39,426 nt of DNA, from the NCBI GenBank assembly GCA_021739635.1, contig JAIPBH010000020.1:1-39426 (forward strand), in the 5' to 3' direction. The translations under genes were made by a program, and so were the position numbers. Under the pieces are notes generated by a model that was given only the letters and a program-made list of their open reading frames with translations, had not been told where the DNA came from and did not search any database. The DNA is from Flavobacteriaceae bacterium (lineage in GTDB: Bacteria > Bacteroidota > Bacteroidia > Flavobacteriales > Flavobacteriaceae). Every line of letters begins with the position of its first letter. Positions within the stretch are counted from its first letter, which is position 1. Of this stretch, positions 25,265-33,300 are shown in pieces.

Positions 25265-25359
25265 TTTTCGATGATTAGAGATATAACAACTTTTCATCGA
25301 CGAACAGATGAAATGCTATATTTTCACGATTAAATAAGCGCTAAATGCTTTTCATCGAT
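25265..25359. repeat. Phased TTTTC-(ATCGA-like) repeats between divergent genes
   Basis: Four elements beginning TTTTC start at 25265 (TTTTCGATGATT), 25291 (TTTTCATCGACG), 25321 (TTTTCACGATTA) and 25349 (TTTTCATCGATA), spaced 26, 30 and 28 bases. CTTTTCATCGA is a perfect 11-base direct repeat (25290-25300, 25348-25358). TCGATGA (25267-25273) and GATGAAA (25307-25313) are inverted copies of parts of it. This is most of what the otherwise gene-free interval 25185-25512 holds. It may be a binding array for a regulator of the secreted protein gene and/or dapD. The regulator is unknown. Confidence 0.5.
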
Positions 25360-25485
25360 AAATAATTTTAGTTGAAAGGATATATTGAGTAAAATATTTT
25401 GAATTTTACCTTAAAAACATGTGCATTTTAGCGGAAATTTCAATTTATAAAATGCGATTAACCTTTTTATTTTGAACATAGATAC

Positions 25486-25493
25486 TATCTTTG
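25486..25493 (+). promoter_or_regulatory. -7 box of dapD
   Basis: TATCTTTG at 25486-25493 matches TAnnTTTG and is identical to the thrS -7 box. It lies 19 bases before the dapD ATG. The -33 position carries TTT rather than TTG. Confidence 0.55.
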
Positions 25494-25512
25494 TCAAAAA
25501 AGAAAGTTACTA

Positions 25513-26328
25513 ATGACACATTTACAACAAATCATAGAAAAAGCTTGGGACAACAGAGAGCTTTTAAAAGATCTAGAAACAACTTCGGCTATTAGAAACG
25601 TTATTTCATTGTTAGACTCTGGAAAACTTAGAGTTGCTGAACCAGTAACTGATGGTTGGCAGGTTAACGAATGGGTAAAAAAAGCTGTTGTTTTATATTT
25701 TCCCATTCAAACTATGGAAACTATTGAAGTTGGCCCATTTGAATTTCATGATAAAATTCCATTAAAAACTGGTTATGCTGCAAAAGGTATTAGAGTTGTT
25801 CCTCATGCGGTTGCGCGTCATGGTGCTTATATTTCAAAAGGTACTATTTTAATGCCAAGCTATGTTAATATTGGTGCATATGTAGATGAAGGCACTATGG
25901 TTGATACATGGGCAACTGTGGGTAGTTGTGCTCAAATTGGAAAAAATGTTCATTTATCTGGTGGTGTAGGTATTGGTGGCGTTTTAGAACCTTTACAAGC
26001 AGCACCTGTAATTATTGAAGATAACGCGTTTATTGGGTCACGTTGTATTGTGGTTGAAGGTGTACGCGTTGAAACAGAAGCTGTTTTGGGTGCTAACGTG
26101 GTTTTAACCATGAGTACTAAAATAATAGATGTTACTGGAGAAACTCCTTTAGAATATAAAGGTAGAGTTCCTGCTCGCTCTGTAGTAATACCAGGAAGTT
26201 ATACTAAAAAGTTTGCAGCTGGAGAGTATCAAGTACCATGTGCTTTAATTATTGGAAAACGTAAAGAAAGTACCGATAAGAAAACCTCATTAAACAATGC
26301 ACTTCGTGAAAACGATGTGGCGGTTTAA
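25513..26328 (+). CDS. dapD: 2,3,4,5-tetrahydropyridine-2,6-dicarboxylate N-succinyltransferase
   Basis: Acyltransferase of the succinylase branch of lysine and diaminopimelate synthesis, using succinyl-CoA. The 271 residues match E. coli DapD (274) in length and order. A helical N-terminal domain comes first. A left-handed beta-helix of hexapeptide repeats follows (ISKGTILMPSYVNIGAYVDEGTMVDTWATVGSCAQIG, described by position about 113-150), then GGVGIGGVLEPLQAAPVIIED, and a C-terminal strand domain. It has its own -7 box. The next gene is convergent, with only 2 bases between the stop codons. Confidence 0.97.
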   Translation: MTHLQQIIEKAWDNRELLKDLETTSAIRNVISLLDSGKLRVAEPVTDGWQVNEWVKKAVVLYFPIQTMETIEVGPFEFHDKIPLKTGYAAKGIRVVPHAVARHGAYISKGTILMPSYVNIGAYVDEGTMVDTWATVGSCAQIGKNVHLSGGVGIGGVLEPLQAAPVIIEDNAFIGSRCIVVEGVRVETEAVLGANVVLTMSTKIIDVTGETPLEYKGRVPARSVVIPGSYTKKFAAGEYQVPCALIIGKRKESTDKKTSLNNALRENDVAV

Positions 26329-26330
26329 TA

Positions 26331-27146
26331 TTAGTCTTTTACAATACCAAAAGGTGTCCAAGGGATTTTAGAATCCCTTGTATGCTTTCTAATGGCTTGA
26401 TTTTTAGCAATAGATTCAGGGGTTTTGTAACCTCTTTTATGATCTAAATGTAAACATACAGCGCTATAACGAATTTGTTTAGATTTAATTCCTAAATTAA
26501 AAAGTCTTTCACCAAGTTCTCTATCTTGCCCACCATACTGCATACGCTCGTCAAAACCATTAACTTTAACAATATCAGTTTTCCATCCAGAGGCATTATG
26601 TCCATTCCAGCTTGCATTAGTAGGTGTCAAGGCATTTAATAATTTAGATATGAAACCTTGTGCTGCTAATTTATTGTTTTTAAAAGAACTTTTTAATCCA
26701 TTATTTTTCAACCAATTAACATTAAAACAATTACTTGATATGATATCTTCTTTATTTATTTTTTTAGAAATATCCATTGGTAACATAAAATAACCTCCAG
26801 ATAAAAAATACCCTTTTTCCTTATATTGATGATGAATTTGCAAAAAATCTGCTCTAGGAATGCAATCACCATCACTCATCACAATATAATCAGACTTACA
26901 AGCCACAATAGATTTGTTTAAAATTCTTGACTTTTGAAAACCATCATCTTCCTGCCAAACATGATTAATATCTAATGTTCCTAAACTTTTAAAACCATCT
27001 ATTAACTCTTTAGTTGCTGGTCTTGAACCATCATCAGCAATAACAATTTCAAAATCCTTAAACGTTTGGCAACTATAACCCCAAAGCACTTTTTCTAACC
27101 AATCTTCAGCATTATATGTACTAATAATAACAGATATTTTTGTCAT
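26331..27146 (-). CDS. Glycosyltransferase family 2 protein with GT7-like C-terminus
   Basis: A glycosyltransferase of 271 residues with the GT-A fold. The N-terminal part has SVIISTYNAEDWL and IVIADDGS (nucleotide-sugar site), then the metal-binding DxD as SDGDC. The C-terminal half has WNGHNASGW and NGFDERMQYGGQDRELGERL, a pattern of the galactosyltransferase-C-terminal (GT7-like) region seen in chondroitin-synthase-like enzymes. It probably adds a hexose or hexosamine to an envelope glycan, and the actual sugar cannot be read. It lies head-to-head with the next glycosyltransferase gene (115 bases apart) in a group of three, plus a Kdo-kinase-like gene. Confidence 0.88.
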   Translation of the reverse strand: MTKISVIISTYNAEDWLEKVLWGYSCQTFKDFEIVIADDGSRPATKELIDGFKSLGTLDINHVWQEDDGFQKSRILNKSIVACKSDYIVMSDGDCIPRADFLQIHHQYKEKGYFLSGGYFMLPMDISKKINKEDIISSNCFNVNWLKNNGLKSSFKNNKLAAQGFISKLLNALTPTNASWNGHNASGWKTDIVKVNGFDERMQYGGQDRELGERLFNLGIKSKQIRYSAVCLHLDHKRGYKTPESIAKNQAIRKHTRDSKIPWTPFGIVKD

Positions 27147-27232
27147 TTTGAATATTAAAAATTACAATTTTATTAATCAGCAAATTATGAAAAGAAGCTG
27201 TAATACTAAAAAAAAAGACCTAAAGTATTTAG

Positions 27233-27240
27233 TATATTTG
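27233..27240 (+). promoter_or_regulatory. -7 box upstream of the glycosyltransferase pair
   Basis: TATATTTG at 27233-27240, followed by TGC, matches TAnnTTTG and lies 21 bases before the ATG at 27262. No clear -33 TTG is visible. Confidence 0.5.
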
Positions 27241-27261
27241 TGCTTTATTAAAAATTAAATA

Positions 27262-28089
27262 ATGAAAGTAGTTAAAGAATTACCTAAGTCATTAATATAT
27301 AGTGCATATTTATACACAGCATCTTCAAAATTGCTATTAAGTAAAAAAAAGGAAACCTTACCAATAATTGTTTCATTAACTTCAATTCCTTCTAGATTAA
27401 ATACTATAGATTTAGTTATTAAAAGCATTTTTAATCAAACTCATTTGCCTTCAAAAATTGTTTTATGGCTTAATAATGATTTAAAAGGAAAAATTCCTCA
27501 ACGATTAAAAAAATTACCAGCTTCAATTTTTGAAATAAGATTTTCTGATTTAGATTGCCCTCATCTTAAGCTTTTAGAGTCACTTAAAGCATTTCCAAAT
27601 GATTTGATAATTACTTGTGATGACGATTTAATTTATAGAAAAAACTGGCTAATAAATTTATACGAAGAACATTTAAAACACCCAAATGATATTATTACAA
27701 ATGGTGCCTACCAAATTAAATTTAATGATAAAGGCTTATTTTCACCTTATACAGAATGGAGAAAAAAAGATGAAACATTAAATTTTAAAACGACTTTTGC
27801 AATAGGAGTTTTAGGTGTATTGTATCCTCCTCATTGTTTTTCTGAACTTGTTTTTGACAAAGATTTATTTTTAAAACTTACACCTAAAAACGATGATTTA
27901 TGGTTTAAGGCTATGGCTTTGATTAATAAGACAAACACACGTCAAAGTAACAATATACCTAAAGAACCCATACCAATTATTGGGTCACAAAAAATAGCTC
28001 TTAAAAAAGATAACGTTTCAAAAAAGAGGAATGATATACAATGGGAAGCCTTATCAAATCACTTTAATTTAATTGAAATGCTTAAATAG
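27262..28089 (+). CDS. Putative glycosyltransferase
   Basis: A protein of 275 residues with no signal peptide. The start of the conserved region is IIVSLTSIPSRLNTIDLVIKS, followed by QTHLPSKIVLWLNNDL, a pattern of small GT-A-type transferases. TCDDDLIYRKNWL holds an Asp triplet that can serve as the DxD metal site. The region ITNGAYQIKFNDKG and the later YPPHCF...DLWFKAMAL (Asp near the C-terminus) complete the likely active site. It is followed 33 bases later by a second glycosyltransferase in the same direction, so the two are probably cotranscribed. A role in surface glycan or lipopolysaccharide synthesis is inferred from the neighbours. Confidence 0.8.
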   Translation: MKVVKELPKSLIYSAYLYTASSKLLLSKKKETLPIIVSLTSIPSRLNTIDLVIKSIFNQTHLPSKIVLWLNNDLKGKIPQRLKKLPASIFEIRFSDLDCPHLKLLESLKAFPNDLIITCDDDLIYRKNWLINLYEEHLKHPNDIITNGAYQIKFNDKGLFSPYTEWRKKDETLNFKTTFAIGVLGVLYPPHCFSELVFDKDLFLKLTPKNDDLWFKAMALINKTNTRQSNNIPKEPIPIIGSQKIALKKDNVSKKRNDIQWEALSNHFNLIEMLK

Positions 28090-28122
28090 TTTTATATTAG
28101 CTATTAAAAAGAACTCCAATTA

Positions 28123-28881
28123 ATGATTAAACTTTCAGTAGTAATAATAACCTATAATGAAGAAGAGCATTTAGAAAAATGTTTACAATCGTTAACTGAT
28201 ATTGCTGATGAAATTATAGTAGTCGACTCATTTTCAAATGATAAAACTCCTGAAATTTGTAAAAAATTTAATGTAACCTTTCATCAACATGCCTTTGAAG
28301 GCTATATTGAACAGAAAAACTATGCAGTTTCTTTAACTAAATATGATTATATTTTGTCTCTTGATGGTGATGAAGCGCTTTCGGACACTTTAAAATCAAG
28401 TATTTTAAAAACTAAAGAGAATTGGCTCTTTGATGCTTATTATTGTAACAGATTAAATAATTACTGCGGTCAGTGGATTAAACATTCTGATTGGTATCCT
28501 GAAAGGAAATTAAGACTTTTTAAAAAAGAAAGTGGTGAATGGAAAGGTATTAACCCACATGATTCTTACAAATTAAAACCAGGAATTAAATCTGGAAAAC
28601 TTAAAGGAGATTTGCTTCACTGGATTTACAGAGATTATTCAGAACATAATTTAAAAATAGAACGTTTTTCAACCATAGCTTCTGAAGCGTATTACAAACT
28701 AGGTAAAAAGTCATCTATTTGGAAAATAATTTACAGACCAACTTGGGCCTTTTTTAAAGCCTATTTTTTAAGATTAGGTTTTTTAGATGGTTTAAATGGT
28801 TTTATAATTTGTGTACAAACCTACAATGTTACCTTTTTAAAGTATGTTAAGCTTTATAGGCTTTGGAAAATCAAACACTAA
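28123..28881 (+). CDS. Glycosyltransferase family 2, WaaE/KdtX-like
   Basis: A protein of 252 residues with the clear GT2 start LSVVIITYNEEEHLEKCLQS and IADEIIVVDSFSNDKT, followed by the DxD as SLDGDE. The body with LNNYCGQWIKHSDWYPERKLRLF and GINPHDSY is characteristic of the WaaE (KdtX) lipopolysaccharide-core glucosyltransferase subgroup. The C-terminal region is hydrophobic and basic, suggesting membrane association. It is convergent with the Kdo-kinase-like gene, only 1 base apart. Together with that neighbour this points to lipopolysaccharide inner-core assembly. Confidence 0.88.
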   Translation: MIKLSVVIITYNEEEHLEKCLQSLTDIADEIIVVDSFSNDKTPEICKKFNVTFHQHAFEGYIEQKNYAVSLTKYDYILSLDGDEALSDTLKSSILKTKENWLFDAYYCNRLNNYCGQWIKHSDWYPERKLRLFKKESGEWKGINPHDSYKLKPGIKSGKLKGDLLHWIYRDYSEHNLKIERFSTIASEAYYKLGKKSSIWKIIYRPTWAFFKAYFLRLGFLDGLNGFIICVQTYNVTFLKYVKLYRLWKIKH

Positions 28882-28882
28882 T

Positions 28883-29647
28883 TTATTTTTTTCCTAAAAT
28901 TTTTTTCTTTAAACGTTTTTTTCGATGAAATTTCTCTTGAAAAGCTTCTGTTTCTTTCCACATCAAATTGAAGATTTTAATGTAATCTTCACCTGAACAT
29001 TTAGCGTATTCATCACTCATGACTTCTATCATAGATTTATGAATGGTAAGTCTAGAAAAGTTTTTAATTCTAGTCTCAAAATCCAATGGAGCAAAATTCA
29101 TCCTATTTAAGTCAACTAGATAAAAAAAGTAATCATTTCCAATCTTTTTAATCAATGTATTGCCTGGTGAATGGTCTAAAAAATGAATGTTCTTTTGATG
29201 TAATTTAAAAGTAAATCTGGTAAAAGCTCTTAAAATAATATCATATTCAGGTATATTAAAGTCTTTTGTTAACTCTCTATAAGTTAAATCACAATTTAAA
29301 TGTTCGCTTACATAATAACTTTTCTTAAAAAAAAACAACGTTGAATATTCAAAATAAGCAATTGGTTTTGGAGTTCCAACTCCTAATTCTAACAGCTTTT
29401 TAGCATACTCATAAGAACGTTGCGCTTTACTTTTTCTAAAAAAATTATAGACAATTTTATTTAAGGCATTAGGTGTTTTAAAAGCTTTTATATTTAATTC
29501 TAAGCCACAAATATTTATAACTTTAATTATATTTCTATCTCCAACGCCTCCTTCATAACTATCAAAATCGCGAACAACTTTAGTCAGTGAATTTTTAAAA
29601 TCACTTTCAAGATTATTATTAAATACCTTTACCTCGTTTTCCTTCAT
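28883..29647 (-). CDS. Lipopolysaccharide kinase-like protein (Kdo/WaaP family)
   Basis: A protein of 254 residues with a small-molecule kinase fold. The nucleotide-binding Lys is probably Lys54 (NIKAFK), and a Glu at about 80 may pair with it. The catalytic loop reads HFLDHSPGNTLI with Asp158 and Asn163, and the metal motif is DLNR at 179-182, replacing DFG. This pattern belongs to the WaaP/InaA/KdkA group that phosphorylates Kdo or heptose in the lipopolysaccharide inner core on the cytoplasmic side. The lysine-rich C-terminus (HRKKRLKKKILGKK) may bind acidic membrane lipids. Neighbouring glycosyltransferases support the role. Confidence 0.85.
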   Translation of the reverse strand: MKENEVKVFNNNLESDFKNSLTKVVRDFDSYEGGVGDRNIIKVINICGLELNIKAFKTPNALNKIVYNFFRKSKAQRSYEYAKKLLELGVGTPKPIAYFEYSTLFFFKKSYYVSEHLNCDLTYRELTKDFNIPEYDIILRAFTRFTFKLHQKNIHFLDHSPGNTLIKKIGNDYFFYLVDLNRMNFAPLDFETRIKNFSRLTIHKSMIEVMSDEYAKCSGEDYIKIFNLMWKETEAFQEKFHRKKRLKKKILGKK

Positions 29648-29701
29648 AAATCATTAAATTCTAAATACATTAACTCAAATAAATTTTAAAATTTTCTATC
29701 T

Positions 29702-29725
29702 TATATTTGTACCCTTGCAAATATA
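29702..29725. promoter_or_regulatory. Palindromic promoter region between divergent genes
   Basis: TATATTTG (29702-29709) is the -7 box for the rightward gene at 29737. CAAATATA (29718-29725) is its exact inverted copy, hence a -7 box for the leftward gene at 29647, with 8 bases between. The rightward box excludes translation from the TTG at 29707. Neither has a good -33 TTG. Confidence 0.5.
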
Positions 29726-29736
29726 AGCTTCAAAAA

Positions 29737-30297
29737 ATGAATGATGAAATAAACAAAGCGTTAAAAACTCTAAAAGAAGGCGGGCTTATTCTTTATCCTA
29801 CAGACACTGTTTGGGGAATTGGTTGTGATGCCACAAATATGGATGCCGTTGAAAACGTCTTTAAGTTAAAACAAAGACATGACAGTAAAGCATTAATTTG
29901 CTTAGTTGCTGATGATAGAATGCTTCAGAAATATGTCAAAAAAATTCCTGATGTTGCGTTTGATATTTTTAATGTTTCTGAAGAGCCTATAACCCTCATT
30001 TATGATGATGCCCAAAATTTAGCAAAAAACCTTATTGCTGACGACAACAGCATTGCTATTAGAATCCCTAATGATGATTTCTGCTTTCAGTTATTACGTC
30101 GATTCAATGGCGCTATTGTTTCAACCTCAGCGAATTTAAGCGGTCAACCAACTCCAAAATCATTCAAAGAAATATCAACAGAGGTTTTAAAAGGTGTAGA
30201 CTATGTTGTAAATTTGCATCGCGAAAAAATTTGCAGCAAACCATCATCTATTATTAAATTAAGCAATGACGGTCAGGTTAAAATTATAAGGGCTTAA
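29737..30297 (+). CDS. L-threonylcarbamoyladenylate synthase (Sua5/YrdC family)
   Basis: Makes threonylcarbamoyl-AMP from threonine, bicarbonate and ATP, the first step of t6A37 formation in tRNAs that read ANN codons. The 186 residues start at ATG 29737. The frame goes up to a TTG at 29707, but that lies within the -7 box. Typical segments are GGLILYPTDTVWGIGCDA near the N-terminus, KLKQRHDSKALICLV, AIRIPNDDF, and GAIVSTSANLSGQPTP, which contain the conserved Lys/Arg/Ser nucleotide-binding residues. It has the single YrdC domain (no Sua5 C-terminal domain). It lies upstream of the CCA enzyme gene, another tRNA function. Confidence 0.94.
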   Translation: MNDEINKALKTLKEGGLILYPTDTVWGIGCDATNMDAVENVFKLKQRHDSKALICLVADDRMLQKYVKKIPDVAFDIFNVSEEPITLIYDDAQNLAKNLIADDNSIAIRIPNDDFCFQLLRRFNGAIVSTSANLSGQPTPKSFKEISTEVLKGVDYVVNLHREKICSKPSSIIKLSNDGQVKIIRA

Positions 30298-30316
30298 AAA
30301 CTCAAATCTCAAGAAC

Positions 30317-30347
30317 CAAATTCCAATATAGGTTGATTTGGAATTTG
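30317..30347. repeat. Inverted repeat (hairpin) in the gap before the CCA enzyme gene
   Basis: CAAATTCCAA (30317-30326) and TTGGAATTTG (30338-30347) are perfect 10-base inverted arms with an 11-base loop. Further GGAATTT and AAATTTG words follow to 30368. No T run follows, so it is not a normal intrinsic terminator. Short AT-rich repeats of this kind are common in gaps of flavobacterial genomes. Confidence 0.6.
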
Positions 30348-30372
30348 AAATTTGATTATTGGAATTTAATTG

Positions 30373-31791
30373 ATGAACTACAAAAACGCATTACAACACA
30401 ATATCTTTAAAATAATATCACAATCTGCTAAACAATTAAATTTAGATTGTTATGTTATTGGTGGTTTTGTGCGCGATTACTTATTGCAACGCGGTTTAAC
30501 AAAAGATATTGATATTGTTGCTATTGGTGATGGTATTAAACTGGCTTTACAGGTTGCAAAAAATCTTCCAAACAAACCCAAAGTACAGGTTTTTAAAACT
30601 TATGGCACGGCCATGTTGATTTATGACGATATTGAAATTGAATTTGTTGGCGCTAGAAAAGAATCTTATAATGAAACCAGTAGAAATCCTGTAGTTGAAA
30701 ATGGCACTTTACAAGATGATCAAAACAGAAGAGATTTCACGATAAACGCTTTAGCGCTAAATTTAAATGAATCGTGTTTTGGTGAGTTGTTAGATCCCTT
30801 TAATGGCATTCAAGATTTAAAAGACAAAATCATACGCACGCCTTTAAATCCAGATATAACTTATAGTGACGACCCATTGCGCATGATGCGAGCCATACGT
30901 TTTTCTACACAACTTAACTTTAACATTGAACAAACCTCGTTAAAAGCTATTTCAAAAAACAAGCATCGCATTCAAATTATTACTAACGAACGCATTGTTG
31001 TTGAACTCAATAAAATTTTAGAAAGCAAAAAACCTTCCTTTGGATTTATATTACTAGAAGAAACAGGATTATTAGACTATATTTTACCAGAACTAACCGC
31101 CTTAAAAGGCATTGATGAAGTTGAAGGTCAGCGCCACAAAGATAATTTTTACCATACACTAGAAGTTGTAGATAATATTTCAGAAAACACTACTGATTTG
31201 TGGTTGCGTTGGGCAGCTTTACTACATGATATTGGTAAAGCACCGACTAAAAAATTTAGCAAAAAAGTGGGTTGGACCTTTCATGGGCATGAATTTCAAG
31301 GTTCAAAAATGGTCTATCATTTATTTAAACGACTTAAAATGCCATTAAATGACAAAATGAAATTTGTTCAAAAAATGGTACTCATGAGCTCCAGACCTAT
31401 TGTTTTAGCTAATGATGAAGTGACAGATTCTGCAGTTCGCAGATTGGTTTTTGATGCTGGCGAATTTGTTGATGATTTAATGACACTTTGTGAAGCAGAT
31501 ATCACAACAAAAAACCCTAAAAAATTCGAAAAATATCATAACAATTTCAAGATTGTTCGTGAAAAAATTATTGAAGTTGAAGAACGTGATCATGTACGTA
31601 ATTTTCAACCACCAATTTCGGGTGAAGAAATTATGCAAACCTTCAATTTAAAACCTTCAAAAGAGATTGGCATTATAAAAGAATCTATTAAAGAAGCCAT
31701 TCTTGAAGGCGATATTCCAAATGAACATGAAGCAGCATATCAACTGATGTTGAAAGAAGGCAAACGTTTAGGTTTAACAGTTAATAATTAG
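30373..31791 (+). CDS. CCA tRNA nucleotidyltransferase / poly(A) polymerase-family protein with HD domain
   Basis: Adds or repairs the 3' CCA of tRNAs. The two tRNA genes in this window do not encode CCA, so the enzyme is needed. The 472 residues (ATG 30373, the frame reaches TTG 30370) begin with the class II nucleotidyltransferase head: [15 protein letters not shown] with GGxxRD at 30-35, and DIDIV with metal-binding Asp45 and Asp47. [13 protein letters not shown] and [16 protein letters not shown] follow. An HD domain is present at about 285 ([13 protein letters not shown]) and the end is a DUF-like helical tail. I cannot tell from sequence alone whether it adds CCA, A only or CC only. Confidence 0.93.
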   Translation: MNYKNALQHNIFKIISQSAKQLNLDCYVIGGFVRDYLLQRGLTKDIDIVAIGDGIKLALQVAKNLPNKPKVQVFKTYGTAMLIYDDIEIEFVGARKESYNETSRNPVVENGTLQDDQNRRDFTINALALNLNESCFGELLDPFNGIQDLKDKIIRTPLNPDITYSDDPLRMMRAIRFSTQLNFNIEQTSLKAISKNKHRIQIITNERIVVELNKILESKKPSFGFILLEETGLLDYILPELTALKGIDEVEGQRHKDNFYHTLEVVDNISENTTDLWLRWAALLHDIGKAPTKKFSKKVGWTFHGHEFQGSKMVYHLFKRLKMPLNDKMKFVQKMVLMSSRPIVLANDEVTDSAVRRLVFDAGEFVDDLMTLCEADITTKNPKKFEKYHNNFKIVREKIIEVEERDHVRNFQPPISGEEIMQTFNLKPSKEIGIIKESIKEAILEGDIPNEHEAAYQLMLKEGKRLGLTVNN

Positions 31792-31793
31792 AA

Positions 31794-32246
31794 ATGATAC
31801 AATTAGTTAGAACAAATTCTGAAGATTCTGATTTTGTAAGTCTAGTTAAAGACTTAGATGCTTTTTTAAGAATTACAGATGGTGATGAGCATGAGTTTTA
31901 CAATCAGTACAACCATATAGATGTTATAAAACATACTGTTGTTGCATATTACAATGGAACACCAGTTGGTTGTGGCGCTTTTAAAATGTTTGAAAAAGAT
32001 TGTGTTGAAATAAAGCGCATGTTTACACATGAAAACTTCAGAGAAAAAGGTGTAGCTTCTAAAATATTGAAGGAATTAGAAGTTTGGGCTAAAGAGCTAA
32101 ATTACAAATCCTGCATTTTAGAAACAGGAATTCGTCAAACCGAAGCTGTGGCATTTTATAAAAAAAACAATTACACTTTAATTCCTAATTTCGGTCAATA
32201 TATAAACGTTTCAAATAGTTTATGTTTTAAAAAAACACTCTCATAA
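31794..32246 (+). CDS. GNAT-family N-acetyltransferase
   Basis: A cytoplasmic acetyltransferase of 150 residues using acetyl-CoA. The GNAT motif A is visible as VEIKRMFTHENFREKGVASKILKELE, in which R-E-K-G-V-A is the pyrophosphate-binding loop (QxxGxG/A-like). The strand YKSCILETGIRQTEAVAFYKKNNY gives motif B with the typical Tyr near the end. The substrate is unknown. It starts 2 bases after the stop of the CCA enzyme gene and ends 1 base before the heme A synthase gene, so these genes are cotranscribed. Confidence 0.88.
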   Translation: MIQLVRTNSEDSDFVSLVKDLDAFLRITDGDEHEFYNQYNHIDVIKHTVVAYYNGTPVGCGAFKMFEKDCVEIKRMFTHENFREKGVASKILKELEVWAKELNYKSCILETGIRQTEAVAFYKKNNYTLIPNFGQYINVSNSLCFKKTLS

Positions 32247-32247
32247 C

Positions 32248-33264
32248 ATGAAAAAAGATAACAAAAAAGTCATTTATTGGTTATTAACTGGTTGTCTACT
32301 TATATTCATCATGGTTGTTGTTGGTGGTATTACCAGACTAACACATTCTGGATTATCTATTTCAAATTACAAATTAATTTCTGGAGTGATTCCACCAAGT
32401 AATGATATTGAATGGCAAGAAGCTTTTGATTTGTATAAACAATATCCTGAATACCAAAAACTTAATAATCATTTCAATCTTCAAGATTTTAAAGATATTT
32501 ATTTCTGGGAATGGTTACATAGACTCATTGGTCGTTTTATAGGTTTGGTTTTTCTTTTTCCTTTTTTATATTTTTTAGCAACAAAACAGCTTACCAAACC
32601 AACTATTAAAAAAGCCATAATACTACTTTGTCTTGGTGCATTTCAAGGTTTTATGGGTTGGTATATGGTTAAAAGCGGTTTAATTGATAATCCAGATGTA
32701 AGTCATTACAGATTAGCAGCTCACTTAACTACAGCCTTTGTAACATTTGCGTACACCTTTTGGGTAGCATTAGATTTAATGTTTCCAAACCGAAAAGAAA
32801 TAAATATTCCTTTTAGAAATTTTATAAGATTTTCTCTAGCAATTTTAATACTTCAAATCATTTATGGTGCATTTGTAGCTGGTTTAGATGCTGGTTTTAT
32901 ACATAACCATTGGCCCATGATGAGTGAAGGTAAATTTATGCATGAAACTGTTTTTATAGAACAACAGCCATGGTATAAAAACTTTTTTGAAGGAAAAAGT
33001 GGTGTACAATTTGCACATAGAATGTTAGCCTATTTAGTTGTTTTTGTAATTATTGTAATTTGGCAAAAGTCAAAAAAAATAAACTTAACAAGTTTGCAAT
33101 CTCAAGGAATATACTCCTTATTAATTATGGTAGCCATACAGTTTTTATTAGGTGTTTTCACCATATTATTGCAAGTGCCCGTTTGGCTTGGTGTAGCGCA
33201 TCAAGTTGGTGCATTTGTTTTATTAAGTTGTATGATATTTACGTTGCATCGCTTTAGTAAATAA
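32248..33264 (+). CDS. ctaA: Heme A synthase (COX15/CtaA family)
   Basis: Integral membrane enzyme that oxidises the methyl group of heme O to give heme A for aa3-type cytochrome oxidase. The 338 residues have about eight membrane segments. Recognisable are VVVGGITRLTHSGLSI at the N-terminus, FWEWLHRLIGRFIGL with the heme-ligand His, SHYRLAAHLTTAF, and later FAHRMLAYL and VAHQVGAF with the remaining conserved His. The long insertion IPPSNDIEWQEAFDLYKQYPEY marks the type found in alpha-proteobacteria and Bacteroidota. No cytochrome oxidase gene is close. Confidence 0.94.
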   Translation: MKKDNKKVIYWLLTGCLLIFIMVVVGGITRLTHSGLSISNYKLISGVIPPSNDIEWQEAFDLYKQYPEYQKLNNHFNLQDFKDIYFWEWLHRLIGRFIGLVFLFPFLYFLATKQLTKPTIKKAIILLCLGAFQGFMGWYMVKSGLIDNPDVSHYRLAAHLTTAFVTFAYTFWVALDLMFPNRKEINIPFRNFIRFSLAILILQIIYGAFVAGLDAGFIHNHWPMMSEGKFMHETVFIEQQPWYKNFFEGKSGVQFAHRMLAYLVVFVIIVIWQKSKKINLTSLQSQGIYSLLIMVAIQFLLGVFTILLQVPVWLGVAHQVGAFVLLSCMIFTLHRFSK

Positions 33265-33275
33265 TTGAAAACCGT

Positions 33276-33283
33276 TACATTTG
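33276..33283 (+). promoter_or_regulatory. -7 box upstream of the pRiA4b-like gene
   Basis: TACATTTG at 33276-33283, followed by CAATA, matches TAnnTTTG and lies 17 bases before the ATG at 33301. It indicates separate transcription from the heme A synthase gene. No good -33 TTG is seen. Confidence 0.5.
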
Positions 33284-33300
33284 CAATATAAAATATTAGT

